24,043 nucleotides of DNA. It comes from DASYYE01 sp035946955 (GTDB lineage Bacteria > Actinomycetota > Actinomycetes > Streptosporangiales > Streptosporangiaceae). The translations under genes and the position numbers were made by a program. The DNA lies in contig DASYYE010000469.1 of NCBI GenBank assembly GCA_035946955.1, positions 1 through 24,043 of the forward strand. Direction: 5' to 3'. A model generated the notes under the pieces. The model was not told the origin of the DNA, searched no databases, and saw only the letters and a list, made by a program, of their open reading frames with translations. Shown here piece by piece: positions 1 through 8,746 of the stretch (its first letter is position 1; each line of letters begins with the position of its first letter).

Positions 1-830
1 ACCTCGGCAAGGTCCGAGCCGTCGGCGTGGAAGTACTCGATGCCGTGCCGCGCGGCGGCAGCGGCTACCCAGCCTGGTGGGGTGCGGACGCTGATCCCGA
101 AGCCGTTGTCCTCGCACACGGCCAGCAGCGGCACTGGCAGCCGCTGGTAGGCGCACAGCGCCGCGGTGTTGAGCGCGCCCGCCGCGGTGGAGTGGTTGAG
201 GGACGCGTCGCCGAAGCTGGCGAGCACCACCGCGTCGGATGGCCAGGGTGTGGGCAGGCCGAGGCGGGCTGCCCGCCCCAGAGTGAACGCGAGGCCCACC
301 GCGCGGGGCAGGTGCGAGGCGATCGTAGAGGTCTGGGGGACCACGTGCAGGGCGGCGTGGCCCAGCACCTTGTGGCGGCCGCCCGCGATCGGCTCGGCCG
401 CGGCCGCGGCCAGGCCGAGCAGGACGTCGCGTACCCCGTCTCTTGGCGGGTCGGCCATGGCGGCCCGGGCCAGGTAGAACGCGCCGGAGCGGTAGTGGAG
501 CAGGGCTGGGTCGGTAGGCCGGAGGGCGGCCGCGACACCTGCGTTTCCCTCGTGCCCGGAAGAGCCTATGGTGTAGAAGCCTGACCCCTGGGAGCGAAGG
601 AAGCGGGCCGCGATGTCGAGGTGCCGGCTGGCCAGTTGTGCACCGAACAGGTCGAGGCACAAGGCCCCGGTCAGTGACGACCCCGGCCGCACCGGTGCGC
701 GCAGCGCCGCCTCGGATGCCGGAGCCTGCGGCTCAGCCAGCGGGTCGTGGGTGGTGACGTCTTCCAGCGCCAGAATGGTGTCGGTGAAGTTGCGTTCCAC
801 CGCGTCGCGGGCCGAGTCGCTCATGGACAT
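1..830 (-). CDS. 2-oxo acid dehydrogenase E1 component, alpha part (3' end outside window)
   Basis: The reverse strand is open from about 830 to the window edge (276 codons, no stop), so this is a 5' partial gene. The product looks like the thiamine-diphosphate-dependent E1 alpha subunit that decarboxylates pyruvate or branched-chain 2-oxo acids. Visible family features are FYTIGSSGHEGN (about residues 85-96), HYRSGAFYLAR (112-122) and the ThDP/Mg-binding stretch GDASLNHSTAAGALN (207-221) ending in CEDNGFGIS (239-247), which replaces the usual GDG...NN. Whether a beta (transketolase C-terminal) part follows in the same chain cannot be seen. The start is uncertain: ATG at 830 or 824, or GTG at 845, none with a clear ribosome-binding site. 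It is divergent from the esterase gene with only about 35 bp between them. Fold and family are fairly sure; substrate is unknown. Confidence 0.85.
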   Translation of the reverse strand, partial: MSMSDSARDAVERNFTDTILALEDVTTHDPLAEPQAPASEAALRAPVRPGSSLTGALCLDLFGAQLASRHLDIAARFLRSQGSGFYTIGSSGHEGNAGVAAALRPTDPALLHYRSGAFYLARAAMADPPRDGVRDVLLGLAAAAAEPIAGGRHKVLGHAALHVVPQTSTIASHLPRAVGLAFTLGRAARLGLPTPWPSDAVVLASFGDASLNHSTAAGALNTAALCAYQRLPVPLLAVCEDNGFGISVRTPPGWVAAAAARHGIEYFHADGSDLAE

Positions 831-865
831 ACGGTAGAACGGCACGCCTAAGCGGAGGAGGCCGC

Positions 866-1894
866 ATGCTGCCCTGGTGGGGTGAGCTGGCAGGTCGGAT
901 CGATGAGCAGGTGTTCAGCAGCGAGGTGCTCCGGGGCAACCCGCTCAGGGACCCGCACGAGCGGCCGTTGTGGGTGTACCTGCCGCCCGGGTACGACGAC
1001 GACCCCGACCGCCGGTACGCGTCGGTCTATGTGATCCAGGGCTACACCGGCCACCTGACGATGTGGCGCAACCGCGGGCCATTCCGGCAGACGTTCCTGG
1101 AAACTGCCGATGGCGTCTTCGCGCGTGGCGAGGCCCCGCCCGCCATCGTCGTTTATGTGGACGCCTGGACGGCCTATGGCGGCAGCCAGTTCGTGGACTC
1201 CGCGGGGACGGGCCGTTACCACACCTACCTGTGCGACGAAGTGCTGCCGTGGGTGGACAAGAACTACCGCACCGTGCCGGAGAACACCCACCGCGCCATC
1301 ATGGGGAAGTCCAGCGGCGGGTTCGGGGCGATGATCACGCCGATGCTCCGCCCGGACCTGTTCGGTGCGCTCGCCACCCATGCTGGCGACTCGCTGTACG
1401 AGTTCTGCTACATCCCCGACTTCGCCAAGTGTGTCCGGCACCTGCGCGACTACGACGGCGACATCTGGCGCTGGTGGGACGACTTCCGGTCGCGGGTCGC
1501 GTTCACCAGGGAATGTGACGGCGACCTGGTCATGCTGCTCGGCGTGTCCGCGTGCTTCTCGGCCCAGCCCGACGGCACGGTCGACCTGCCGTTCGACCCG
1601 AAGACCGGGGTGCTTCGCCCGGAGGTGTGGCAGAAGTGGCTGGACTGGGACCCGGTGCGCATGGTCCCGCGCTACGCGGACGCACTGCGGTCGCTGCGGG
1701 CTATCTGGATCGACGGCGGGACCAAGGACGAGTGGCACCTCGACATCGGCGCGACGGCGTTCCGTGACGCCCTGGCCAGTGCCGGAGTGTCCGACGACGT
1801 GGTCCGGTTCGAGCTTTTCGACGGCACCCACGGGAGCATCGACTACCGCTACCCGATGTCCCTGGCCTGGCTCTGCCAGCACATCGCGGCCTAG
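866..1894 (+). CDS. putative esterase (alpha/beta hydrolase, enterochelin-esterase-like)
   Basis: A 342-residue protein with the architecture of the 'putative esterase' family. An N-terminal strand region has RPLWVYLPPGYDDD (about residues 33-46). The nucleophile elbow is GKSSGGFG (147-154), giving a GxSxG with Ser149. Near the C-terminus an acid-containing segment (IDGGTKDEWHLDIG) and the His motif DGTHGSIDYRY complete a plausible Ser-Asp-His triad. No signal peptide or TM segment is visible, so it is probably cytoplasmic. The ATG at 866 is preceded by a strong GGAGGAG about 5 nt upstream, which fixes the start. It stands alone on the plus strand, is divergent from the E1 gene and is followed by a strong hairpin. 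The natural substrate cannot be inferred. Confidence 0.85.
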   Translation: MLPWWGELAGRIDEQVFSSEVLRGNPLRDPHERPLWVYLPPGYDDDPDRRYASVYVIQGYTGHLTMWRNRGPFRQTFLETADGVFARGEAPPAIVVYVDAWTAYGGSQFVDSAGTGRYHTYLCDEVLPWVDKNYRTVPENTHRAIMGKSSGGFGAMITPMLRPDLFGALATHAGDSLYEFCYIPDFAKCVRHLRDYDGDIWRWWDDFRSRVAFTRECDGDLVMLLGVSACFSAQPDGTVDLPFDPKTGVLRPEVWQKWLDWDPVRMVPRYADALRSLRAIWIDGGTKDEWHLDIGATAFRDALASAGVSDDVVRFELFDGTHGSIDYRYPMSLAWLCQHIAA

Positions 1895-1911
1895 GCGCGC
1901 CGCAGCTGGCC

Positions 1912-1953
1912 GGTCACCGCCAGGCTGGCCGCAGCACCAGCCTGGCGGTGACC
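1912..1953 (+). terminator. 17-bp perfect stem-loop after the esterase gene
   Basis: Left arm 1912-1928 and right arm 1937-1953 are perfect reverse complements (17 bp, GGTCACCGCCAGGCTGG on the left) around an 8-nt loop. It begins 17 nt after the esterase stop. No T-tract follows, as is usual for actinobacterial terminators. A smaller hairpin, GCCCCCT/AGGGGGC with loop GGCAC, lies directly downstream at 1958-1976. Confidence 0.8.
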
Positions 1954-2010
1954 CGGCGCCCCCTGGCACAGGGGGCCTCATGGAAAGAACAACCCGGGTC
2001 TTCGAACCTT

Positions 2011-2049
2011 CAGGGGGTGTCCCCTGGACCCGCCCGGCCATGGCCGGGC
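2011..2049 (-). terminator. paired hairpins downstream of the response-regulator operon
   Basis: Two inverted repeats lie just past the minus-strand stop at 2070. GCCCGGCCATGGCCGGGC (2032-2049) is an 18-bp perfect palindrome, and CAGGGG-GTGT-CCCCTG (2011-2026) forms a 6-bp stem. Together with 1912-1976 they insulate the convergent ends of the esterase gene and the operon. Confidence 0.6.
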
Positions 2050-2069
2050 CAGCGGATGGGGTCTGTGCA

Positions 2070-2708
2070 TCAGATCAGGCCCGCGCCGTAGGCACGGACC
2101 ACGGCATCCAGCCGTGACGATGCGGTCAGCTTCTCCAGCAGCTTGCTGACGTGGCCCTTCACGGTCGCTTCGGACAGGCCCAGCCGCCGGGCGATCACCC
2201 GGTTGGAGCAGCCCTCCGCGAGCAGGCAGAGCACATCCTGCTCACGGCTCGACAGGTTTGGTGCCCCGGTCGGCCCGGGTCCGGGCTCGGCAGCGGCCAG
2301 GTCGCGGGCCAGGCTGAAGGCGATCCGCGAGTCCAGCGCCGTACTCCCGGTCACCACCGCCCGCAGCGAGGCGGCCATGTCCGCCTCGGAGGTGTCCTTC
2401 AGCAGGCAGCCATCTGCCCCCGCCACCAGGCAGTCGCGGATCTCGTCGCTGCGCTCGAACGCGGTCACGATCACGACCTTCGCCGCGGGCAACATGGAAC
2501 GCAGCCGCCCGCACAGCACGGGCGCCGGGATGTCACCCGGCATGTGCATGTCGAGCAGCAGCAGGTCCGGGCACAACCGGGCGGCCACGGCCAGGGCCGT
2601 GGCCGCGTCGGGGGCCTCGGCGCAGTCCGTGGCGCCGAACGCCTCCGACACGATCATCTGCAGGCCGCGCCGGGCGATCGGGTGGTCGTCGACGATGAGT
2701 ACCCTCAC
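2070..2708 (-). CDS. NarL/LuxR-family response regulator of the GAF-kinase pair
   Basis: 212 residues. The N-terminal receiver begins MRVLIVDDHPIARRG, with the acidic pair at residues 7-8 and phospho-acceptor Asp53 in LLLLDMHMP. KD in CLLKDTSEAD supplies the conserved Lys. A C-terminal LuxR/GerE helix-turn-helix spans LSSREQDVLCLLAEG through ATVKGHVSKLLEKL. I chose the GTG at 2708: GGAGG lies 8 nt upstream and GTGA overlaps the kinase stop by 4 nt, so translation is coupled. An earlier ATG in the same frame (2750) would lie deep in the kinase gene. It is last in the radical SAM-transporter-synthetase-kinase operon, so it plausibly controls short-chain-acid or redox genes, including its own operon. 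Confidence 0.9.
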   Translation of the reverse strand: MRVLIVDDHPIARRGLQMIVSEAFGATDCAEAPDAATALAVAARLCPDLLLLDMHMPGDIPAPVLCGRLRSMLPAAKVVIVTAFERSDEIRDCLVAGADGCLLKDTSEADMAASLRAVVTGSTALDSRIAFSLARDLAAAEPGPGPTGAPNLSSREQDVLCLLAEGCSNRVIARRLGLSEATVKGHVSKLLEKLTASSRLDAVVRAYGAGLI

Positions 2709-3838
2709 GGTGAAACCTCCAGGGTCAGTCGTGCCGGCAGCCCGAGGCACAGCACGGTGTGCCCGGCCGGCCCGCTGGTCAGCTCCAGTGACCCACGGAG
2801 CTGGGCCGCGCGCTGGCGTAGCAAGGCGAGCCCCGCCCCGGTGCTGGTGCAGCCGTGGGGGTGCAGTGGCTGCACCTCCTCGCTTCCGGCTGCCACCACC
2901 AGCGTGACCGAGCCGGGTTCGTACGCGAGGTGCACGACGGCCGCGCGGGCAGCCCCGTACTTGACAGCGTTGCGCAGTCCCTCCAGAGCCGTGTCGATGA
3001 CCAGTTCCTCCACAGGCAGCGGGAGCTCACGGCGTTCGCCGCGCTCCGTCGTCTTGACCTGGCATCCCGTCCGCCGCTCGAACAGGCTGAGCTCGCCGGC
3101 CAGCCGGGCACCAAAGGCCAGGCCCTCGGCTGGCTCGCTCAGCCGGTGCAGGGTGGCCCGCAGTTCACTGCGGGCCTGCGCCGCGGTTGCCTCGATCTCT
3201 GCCAGCGCGGCGGCCAGGGCGGCCGGGTCGTCCTGCCGACGTGAGTAATGGGCCGCCACACCGATCGCGAACAGCATCTGAGCCACGGAATCGTGCAACT
3301 GGGTCGCGAGACGCTGCCGGTCCCGGAGCAGCGCAAGCTCCGTCTCCTGCTTGCGCGCCGCGGCCTGGTGCAGGGCAAGCTCGGCATAGGCGGCAACGAG
3401 TCCCAGCGTCCGCAGCGCCTGGTCCCCGGGCAGGCCCGTGGCCCGCGTGCTCGTATACAGCAGTGCCTCGATGCGGTCCGGCCCGTGCACTGGCACGCAT
3501 GCCATCCCGCTCAGCCCTTCCACCTCGCAGACCACGTGGACGAAGTCGCGGCTGATCGTGGGGTCGTGGGCGTAGTCGGCCACGCCGCAGGGCCGTCCGC
3601 GCAGGAGCACCTGCCCACCCAGCCCGGCGCCCGGCCGGACGACGATCTCGGTGAAACGCGGGTCACGGATGCCGTCGGTGATGGACATCGGGTAAGCCCC
3701 GGTCACGTCCGCGACCGCCACGAACGTGCTGTCAGCACCTAGGATCAGCCTGCTCACCTGGGCGGAGGCAGCCAGGATCTCCGGTGCGGTCCGTGCCCAC
3801 CCCACCGCACTGGTGATGAGTCCTGCCGGAGACCCCAT
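2705..3838 (-). CDS. GAF-domain sensor histidine kinase (HisKA_3 type), soluble
   Basis: 377 residues without obvious TM segments. A GAF-like sensor domain occupies about residues 20-155 (VTGAYPMSITDGIRDPRF, GLGGQVLLRGRPCGVADY, GMACVPVHG). The HisKA_3 dimerisation helix carries His182 in RLATQLHDSVAQML. The HATPase_c domain follows, with an N-box-like EGLRNAVKYGAA and a glycine-rich STGAGLALLRQRA. The architecture recalls cytoplasmic GAF sensors such as DosS/DosT, but only one GAF is apparent and no haem-ligand assignment can be made by eye. The ATG at 3838 has GAGG 9 nt upstream and starts 11 nt after the synthetase stop; its own stop overlaps the regulator start by 4 nt. It presumably senses a small ligand or redox state linked to the upstream metabolic genes. 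Confidence 0.9.
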   Translation of the reverse strand: MGSPAGLITSAVGWARTAPEILAASAQVSRLILGADSTFVAVADVTGAYPMSITDGIRDPRFTEIVVRPGAGLGGQVLLRGRPCGVADYAHDPTISRDFVHVVCEVEGLSGMACVPVHGPDRIEALLYTSTRATGLPGDQALRTLGLVAAYAELALHQAAARKQETELALLRDRQRLATQLHDSVAQMLFAIGVAAHYSRRQDDPAALAAALAEIEATAAQARSELRATLHRLSEPAEGLAFGARLAGELSLFERRTGCQVKTTERGERRELPLPVEELVIDTALEGLRNAVKYGAARAAVVHLAYEPGSVTLVVAAGSEEVQPLHPHGCTSTGAGLALLRQRAAQLRGSLELTSGPAGHTVLCLGLPARLTLEVSP

Positions 3839-3849
3839 GGCTGCCCGCC

Positions 3850-5733
<1,884 letters not shown>

Positions 5734-5762
5734 TGCGGCGCTCCGTTCCCAGGTTCCCGGGC

Positions 5763-6398
5763 TCAGTGCTTGGCCAGCGGGAACACGGGCAGCACGGTGC
5801 GCTTGTACGAGGCCTCGCACAGCTCCGCGCAGGACAGGTAGGCGGCCAGTGCGGCCACGGCCACGCCCAGCCAGCCCCCGGCGTGCACCAGCCCGGTGCT
5901 CGCACCGTAGTTGCCGGCACCCAGCAGGAAGAACGTGACGGCCAGCGCGGCCAGCGCTACGACCACCACAGCGTTAGTGCGGAACGACGCGACCCAGATC
6001 CACACCGTGAAGATGCCGAACGCGTAGAGGAACAGGCCCAGCGCGTGACCGGTCTGGGTGGCCGGGATGGTCTTCAGGAAGTACTGCGCGATGGCGAACA
6101 GCGACAGCCAGAACGCGCCGAACGTGCTGAACAGCACGCCGCCGAAGGTATTCCCGGTCCGGAACTGGATGATCCCGGCGATGAGCTGGGTCAGCCCACC
6201 GAACATGAATGCCACACCAAAGACCGCGGGTGTGACGCCCGCGTTCACGACACCGGTGTTGACCATGCTCAGCATGAAAGTGGTGACCGCGAAGGCCGCC
6301 AGGGCCAGCGGCGCGGAATTGCCCCAGACGGCACCGGCGGGAGCCGGCGCCCCGGGGGTCTGCGGTTTGAGCTCGGAGTGCTCGACGATGGAAGCCAT
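5763..6398 (-). CDS. acetate/succinate-type transporter (GPR1/FUN34/YaaH family)
   Basis: 211 residues with six hydrophobic segments, matching AceP/SatP/YaaH monocarboxylate channels. The family N-terminal signature NPAPLGL appears here as NSAPLALAAFAVTTF (about residues 27-41), so Pro and Gly of the motif are Ser and Ala. The other conserved stretches are intact: GGLTQLIAGIIQFRTGNTFGG and STFGAFWLS in the middle and an aromatic GNYGAS near the fifth segment. The ATG at 6398 has GGGAGG about 6 nt upstream. It precedes the acyl-CoA synthetase gene and follows the radical SAM gene after 77 bp. The first 11 codons, the leader and the preceding gene end are duplicated at 19,567-19,905. Likely role: uptake of acetate, propionate or a similar acid across the cytoplasmic membrane. 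Confidence 0.92.
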   Translation of the reverse strand: MASIVEHSELKPQTPGAPAPAGAVWGNSAPLALAAFAVTTFMLSMVNTGVVNAGVTPAVFGVAFMFGGLTQLIAGIIQFRTGNTFGGVLFSTFGAFWLSLFAIAQYFLKTIPATQTGHALGLFLYAFGIFTVWIWVASFRTNAVVVVALAALAVTFFLLGAGNYGASTGLVHAGGWLGVAVAALAAYLSCAELCEASYKRTVLPVFPLAKH

Positions 6399-6703
6399 GT
6401 GACCCTCCCCACAAAAGTGACTGTCCAGGCAGCATGAACGAGGAGCGTGCTGTCACGAAGTGACGAAGGTCCTGATCAAGGCCCTACGAAAGTAGGGGCC
6501 GCCACCTGCGGGTAGGTGCACGCGGGGTCTTCGCTGAGTGGGTCGCCGCTGGCGGCGAACGCGCGGGCGCGTGACCCGCCACAGAGGTCGGCGTACTCGC
6601 AGTGGCCGCAGCGGCCGGTGAACTGTGCCGCACGGATCGCCCTGAGCAGCGGGTCGTCCCGGTAGATCTCGCTCAGCGGCTTGTCGCGGATGCTGCCGAG
6701 TGC
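6366..6703 (-). repeat. source copy of a ~340-bp segment duplicated at 19,567-19,905
   Basis: This segment covers the last ~75 codons of the radical SAM gene, the 77-bp gap and the first 11 transporter codons. The same order and strand are found again at 19,567-19,905. At the protein level 63 of 74 radical SAM C-terminal residues match, and the gap, including GTGACCCTCCCCACA and GAAGTGACGAAGGTCCTGAT, is highly conserved. Confidence 0.85.
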
Positions 6704-7597
6704 CAGCGGGAGGAAGCCCGCCGGGTATACCTCGCCGTCATAGGCGACGAACACGATGCCCTTGCCGTCGCGTGTGGCGGTGGTGTGCGCCTTGGGGACA
6801 GCCATTGGCGGGCCGATCAGTTGGCGCAGGCGCCAGGACAGCTGCCGGTACAGCAGGCTGTCTGGAGGCAGCGCGCCTGCCCGGCGTGACCTGACGACGC
6901 GCCGGAAGAACGGCGCCTCCACGGTCCGCACCACCAGGCCGTAACGCGAGGCCTCATAGAGGAAGTGACAGACATCCTCATGGTCGGCCTGGGAGACGGC
7001 GCCGGCCGCCACGCCGCGGCCGACATGGACCAGGAAGAACACTTCCCATACGTGCGCCCCGGTGCGGGTGACGAGGGCAGCGATGTCGGCCAGCTCGGTC
7101 ACGTTGGCCCGCATCACCGTGGTGTTGACCTGGACGGTCAACCCGGTGGCCACGAGGTCGTGTATCGCCTGGAGCGTCGCTTCGAAGTGGCGGGCGATGC
7201 CCCGCACACCGTCGTGGGTGGCGGCGTCGGCGCCATCCAGGCTGACCGACACGGCCTTGACCCCGCTGTCCGCGATCCGGCGGGCCATGGCGGGTGTGAG
7301 CAGGGGAGTGACCGACGGTGACAGGCACACCGGCACCCCCAATGCCACGGCGTGACCGACGAGGCCGAACAGGTCCGGCCGGAGCAGGCAGTCACCCCCG
7401 GTCAGCACGAGGACCGGGAACGGCCTGCCGAACGCCGCGACCTGGTCGATCAGCCTGCGGCCCTCTGGCTCGCTGAGTTCACCCGGCAGCGTGGTGGCGG
7501 TGGCTGAGGCACGGCAGTGCCGGCAGGCGAGCGCGCACGCGCGCGTGGTCTCCCAGAAAACGAGCATGGGGCGCTGCGCGAAGTCCACCGCCCACAC
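6476..7597 (-). CDS. radical SAM/SPASM protein (NirJ/AhbD-like, TIGR04053-like)
   Basis: 373 residues. The radical SAM cluster motif is CALACRHC (Cys21, Cys25, Cys28), preceded by VFWETTRA. LVLTGGDCLLRPDL is the SAM-binding GGE-like strand, with Asp in place of Glu. The C-terminal SPASM-type region has CGHCEYADLCGGSRARA (Cys330, 333, 339) and DPACTYP (Cys360); the position where many SPASM proteins have an upstream Cys reads VYPAGFLPL. Such proteins resemble NirJ/AhbD haem-modifying enzymes, but this branch is functionally unassigned and a peptide substrate is equally possible. Start: GTG at 7597, directly abutting the TAG of a tiny ORF, or GTG at 7588; neither has a clear ribosome-binding site. 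It is the first large gene of the transporter-synthetase-sensor operon. Confidence 0.88.
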   Translation of the reverse strand: MWAVDFAQRPMLVFWETTRACALACRHCRASATATTLPGELSEPEGRRLIDQVAAFGRPFPVLVLTGGDCLLRPDLFGLVGHAVALGVPVCLSPSVTPLLTPAMARRIADSGVKAVSVSLDGADAATHDGVRGIARHFEATLQAIHDLVATGLTVQVNTTVMRANVTELADIAALVTRTGAHVWEVFFLVHVGRGVAAGAVSQADHEDVCHFLYEASRYGLVVRTVEAPFFRRVVRSRRAGALPPDSLLYRQLSWRLRQLIGPPMAVPKAHTTATRDGKGIVFVAYDGEVYPAGFLPLALGSIRDKPLSEIYRDDPLLRAIRAAQFTGRCGHCEYADLCGGSRARAFAASGDPLSEDPACTYPQVAAPTFVGP

Positions 7598-7657
7598 CTA
7601 CAGCCGGTCGAAGCGGGCTCGGCAGAACCTCAGGTACCGCGGTTCGTAGGTCATCAT
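7598..7657 (-). CDS. possible 19-residue peptide ORF abutting the radical SAM gene
   Basis: ATG-ATG at 7657/7654 opens a 19-codon ORF, MMTYEPRYLRFCRARFDRL, whose TAG is immediately followed by the GTG of the radical SAM gene with no gap. AGGAG lies 12 nt upstream of the first ATG. GC-rich third positions suit coding. It could be a translationally coupled leader, a peptide substrate of the radical SAM enzyme, or chance: the frame stays open upstream as well, as often happens at this GC content. I recognise no family. Confidence 0.3.
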   Translation of the reverse strand: MMTYEPRYLRFCRARFDRL

Positions 7658-7783
7658 GAGTCCTTTGGTCTCCTCGCGCTGGGCGTGCACGGCCGCTGCT
7701 GCTCCCCGGTGGTGAGCAGAGGGAGCGCGGTCATTCGTCACTCCCCACAGTGGAAGCCTGACCCAGCGCGAGCGCGGGCCGAA

Positions 7784-7797
7784 GGGCCCTTGGTCCC
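7784..7797 (-). promoter_or_regulatory. DosR/DevR-like palindrome upstream of the radical SAM operon
   Basis: On the minus strand this reads GGGACCAAGGGCCC, matching 11 of 14 positions of the core of the mycobacterial DosR box GGGACTWWAGTCCC. It sits about 130 bp before the tiny ORF and about 190 bp before the radical SAM start. The match is by eye and not statistically tested. Confidence 0.4.
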
Positions 7798-7888
7798 GCT
7801 GTCTGGTGCTGAATGGCCCGCCGACCTCGTCGGCTTACGCCCACAGCGTGACTAATGGGGCCGCTGCGTGCACTGGCACCGGGCACAA

Positions 7889-7906
7889 CGTGTCCGCCAT
7901 GACACG
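7889..7906. promoter_or_regulatory. inverted repeat CGTGTC-n6-GACACG
   Basis: Perfect 6-bp arms with a 6-bp spacer lie in the divergent intergenic region, about 55 bp upstream of the GntR operator. It may be a regulator site; nothing else identifies it. Confidence 0.3.
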
Positions 7907-7961
7907 GGCCTAGGCTGTGCCGTCAGAGTGGCCGAGAAGCGGGTGGCGTACGTGGCGACGC

Positions 7962-7987
7962 TGTATACAGTGTCTATACACTGATAC
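7962..7987 (+). promoter_or_regulatory. GntR autoregulatory operator/promoter (site A)
   Basis: It begins TGTATACAGTG, contains the dyad CAGTGT-CTAT-ACACTG (7968-7983) and ends two bases before the proposed GTG start at 7989. TATACA (7975-7980) could serve as a -10 element, which would place transcription initiation at or very near the GTG and give a leaderless mRNA. It shares TGTATACA plus a following TACnn(T)G half with sites B (18,166-18,189) and C (19,337-19,360), so it is probably the binding site of the encoded GntR protein. Confidence 0.6.
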
Positions 7988-7988
7988 T

Positions 7989-8687
7989 GTGAATCGTTCT
8001 TCCCGTATGCGACCCGACGAGATCGCTGAACTGCTGCGGCGGGCGGTCCGCACCCGGATCCTGCTCCCGGGTCAGCCACTCAATCAGGACGAACTGGCCC
8101 AGCGGTTCGGGGTCAGCCGTATCCCGCTGCGTGAAGCACTGCGGACCCTGGCCGGCGAGGGCCTGGTGATCATGCGGCCGGGGATCGGCGCGGTCGTGAC
8201 GGAACTCAACGCCGACGAGGTCAACGAACTCTACGGGCTGCGGATGCAACTGGAACCGCCGCTGGCTGAGTGGATCGTCGCGCGCCAGCGGGCCCAGGAC
8301 GTCACGGAACTGGAAGGCATCCTGGCCCGGATGTCCGCATCGGAGCCAGGTGACCTGGATGGGTGGGCCAACCAGCACTACCTGTTCCACCGGCGGATGG
8401 TCGAGCTGTCCAGCAGGCGGCACTCGCTGCGGCTGGTGACCCAGGTGCTGAACCTCGTGGAGCCCTACTCCCGCCTGTATGTGCACCTGGTCGGGCCGGA
8501 GAAGCACTCCGTAGCCGAGCACCAGGAGATCATCGACGCGATGCGGGCGGGCGATGCCCAAGGGCTGGCAGCACGGATGACCCAAGGACTGGAGGTCGTC
8601 CGCAAGCAACTCGTGGCTTCGATGGCTGGCGACGACCAGCACGATGACCTGGCGGCGCTGTTCGGCGCCGCCGAGCAGCAGACGTAG
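7989..8687 (+). CDS. GntR-family transcriptional regulator, FCD (FadR/VanR-like) type
   Basis: 232 residues. The N-terminal winged helix includes PDEIAELLRRAVRTRILLPGQPLNQDELAQRFG and VSRIPLREALRTLAGEGLV, the classical GntR recognition-helix region. The C-terminal all-helical FCD ligand domain begins around LYGLRMQLEPPLAEW and contains HYLFHRRMVELSSR and EHQEIIDAMRAGD, carrying the histidines that often bind a metal and an organic-acid effector. Start choice: GTG at 7989 (probably leaderless) or ATG at 8007; neither has a ribosome-binding site, and an upstream ATG-like frame start (7917) would place the operator inside the gene. It lies 59 bp before the first ABC cassette. It probably represses itself and the transporter genes and responds to their substrate; the effector is unknown. 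Confidence 0.88.
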   Translation: MNRSSRMRPDEIAELLRRAVRTRILLPGQPLNQDELAQRFGVSRIPLREALRTLAGEGLVIMRPGIGAVVTELNADEVNELYGLRMQLEPPLAEWIVARQRAQDVTELEGILARMSASEPGDLDGWANQHYLFHRRMVELSSRRHSLRLVTQVLNLVEPYSRLYVHLVGPEKHSVAEHQEIIDAMRAGDAQGLAARMTQGLEVVRKQLVASMAGDDQHDDLAALFGAAEQQT

Positions 8688-8746
8688 CGGCAGACCGCAG
8701 CCTGGCAGGGTGGGCCCGGCGGGTCAGGAATGACACCGAGGATAAG

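Larger units (their letters stand above)
7658..7961. other. ~300-bp divergent intergenic region between the radical SAM and GntR genes
   Basis: No convincing gene is seen; the open frames on the plus strand look like shadows. The region holds a DosR-like box (7784-7797), a dyad CGTGTC-n6-GACACG (7889-7906) and, at its right end, the GntR promoter/operator. It should carry the promoters of both divergent transcripts. Confidence 0.6.

Noticed and set aside
27..584. Long plus-strand open frame (185 codons) and a minus-strand frame at 65-538
   Set aside because: Both are Arg/Gly/Ala-rich shadows of the E1 dehydrogenase frame, which shows real family motifs and is open to the window edge.
848..2041. 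397-codon minus-strand open frame opposite the esterase gene
   Set aside because: Low-complexity His/Arg/Val-rich product with no family resemblance; the plus strand has a catalytic triad and a good ribosome-binding site.
7517..7855. Plus-strand open frame in the radical SAM/GntR gap
   Set aside because: Starts inside the radical SAM gene, has no ribosome-binding site and reads as a shadow.
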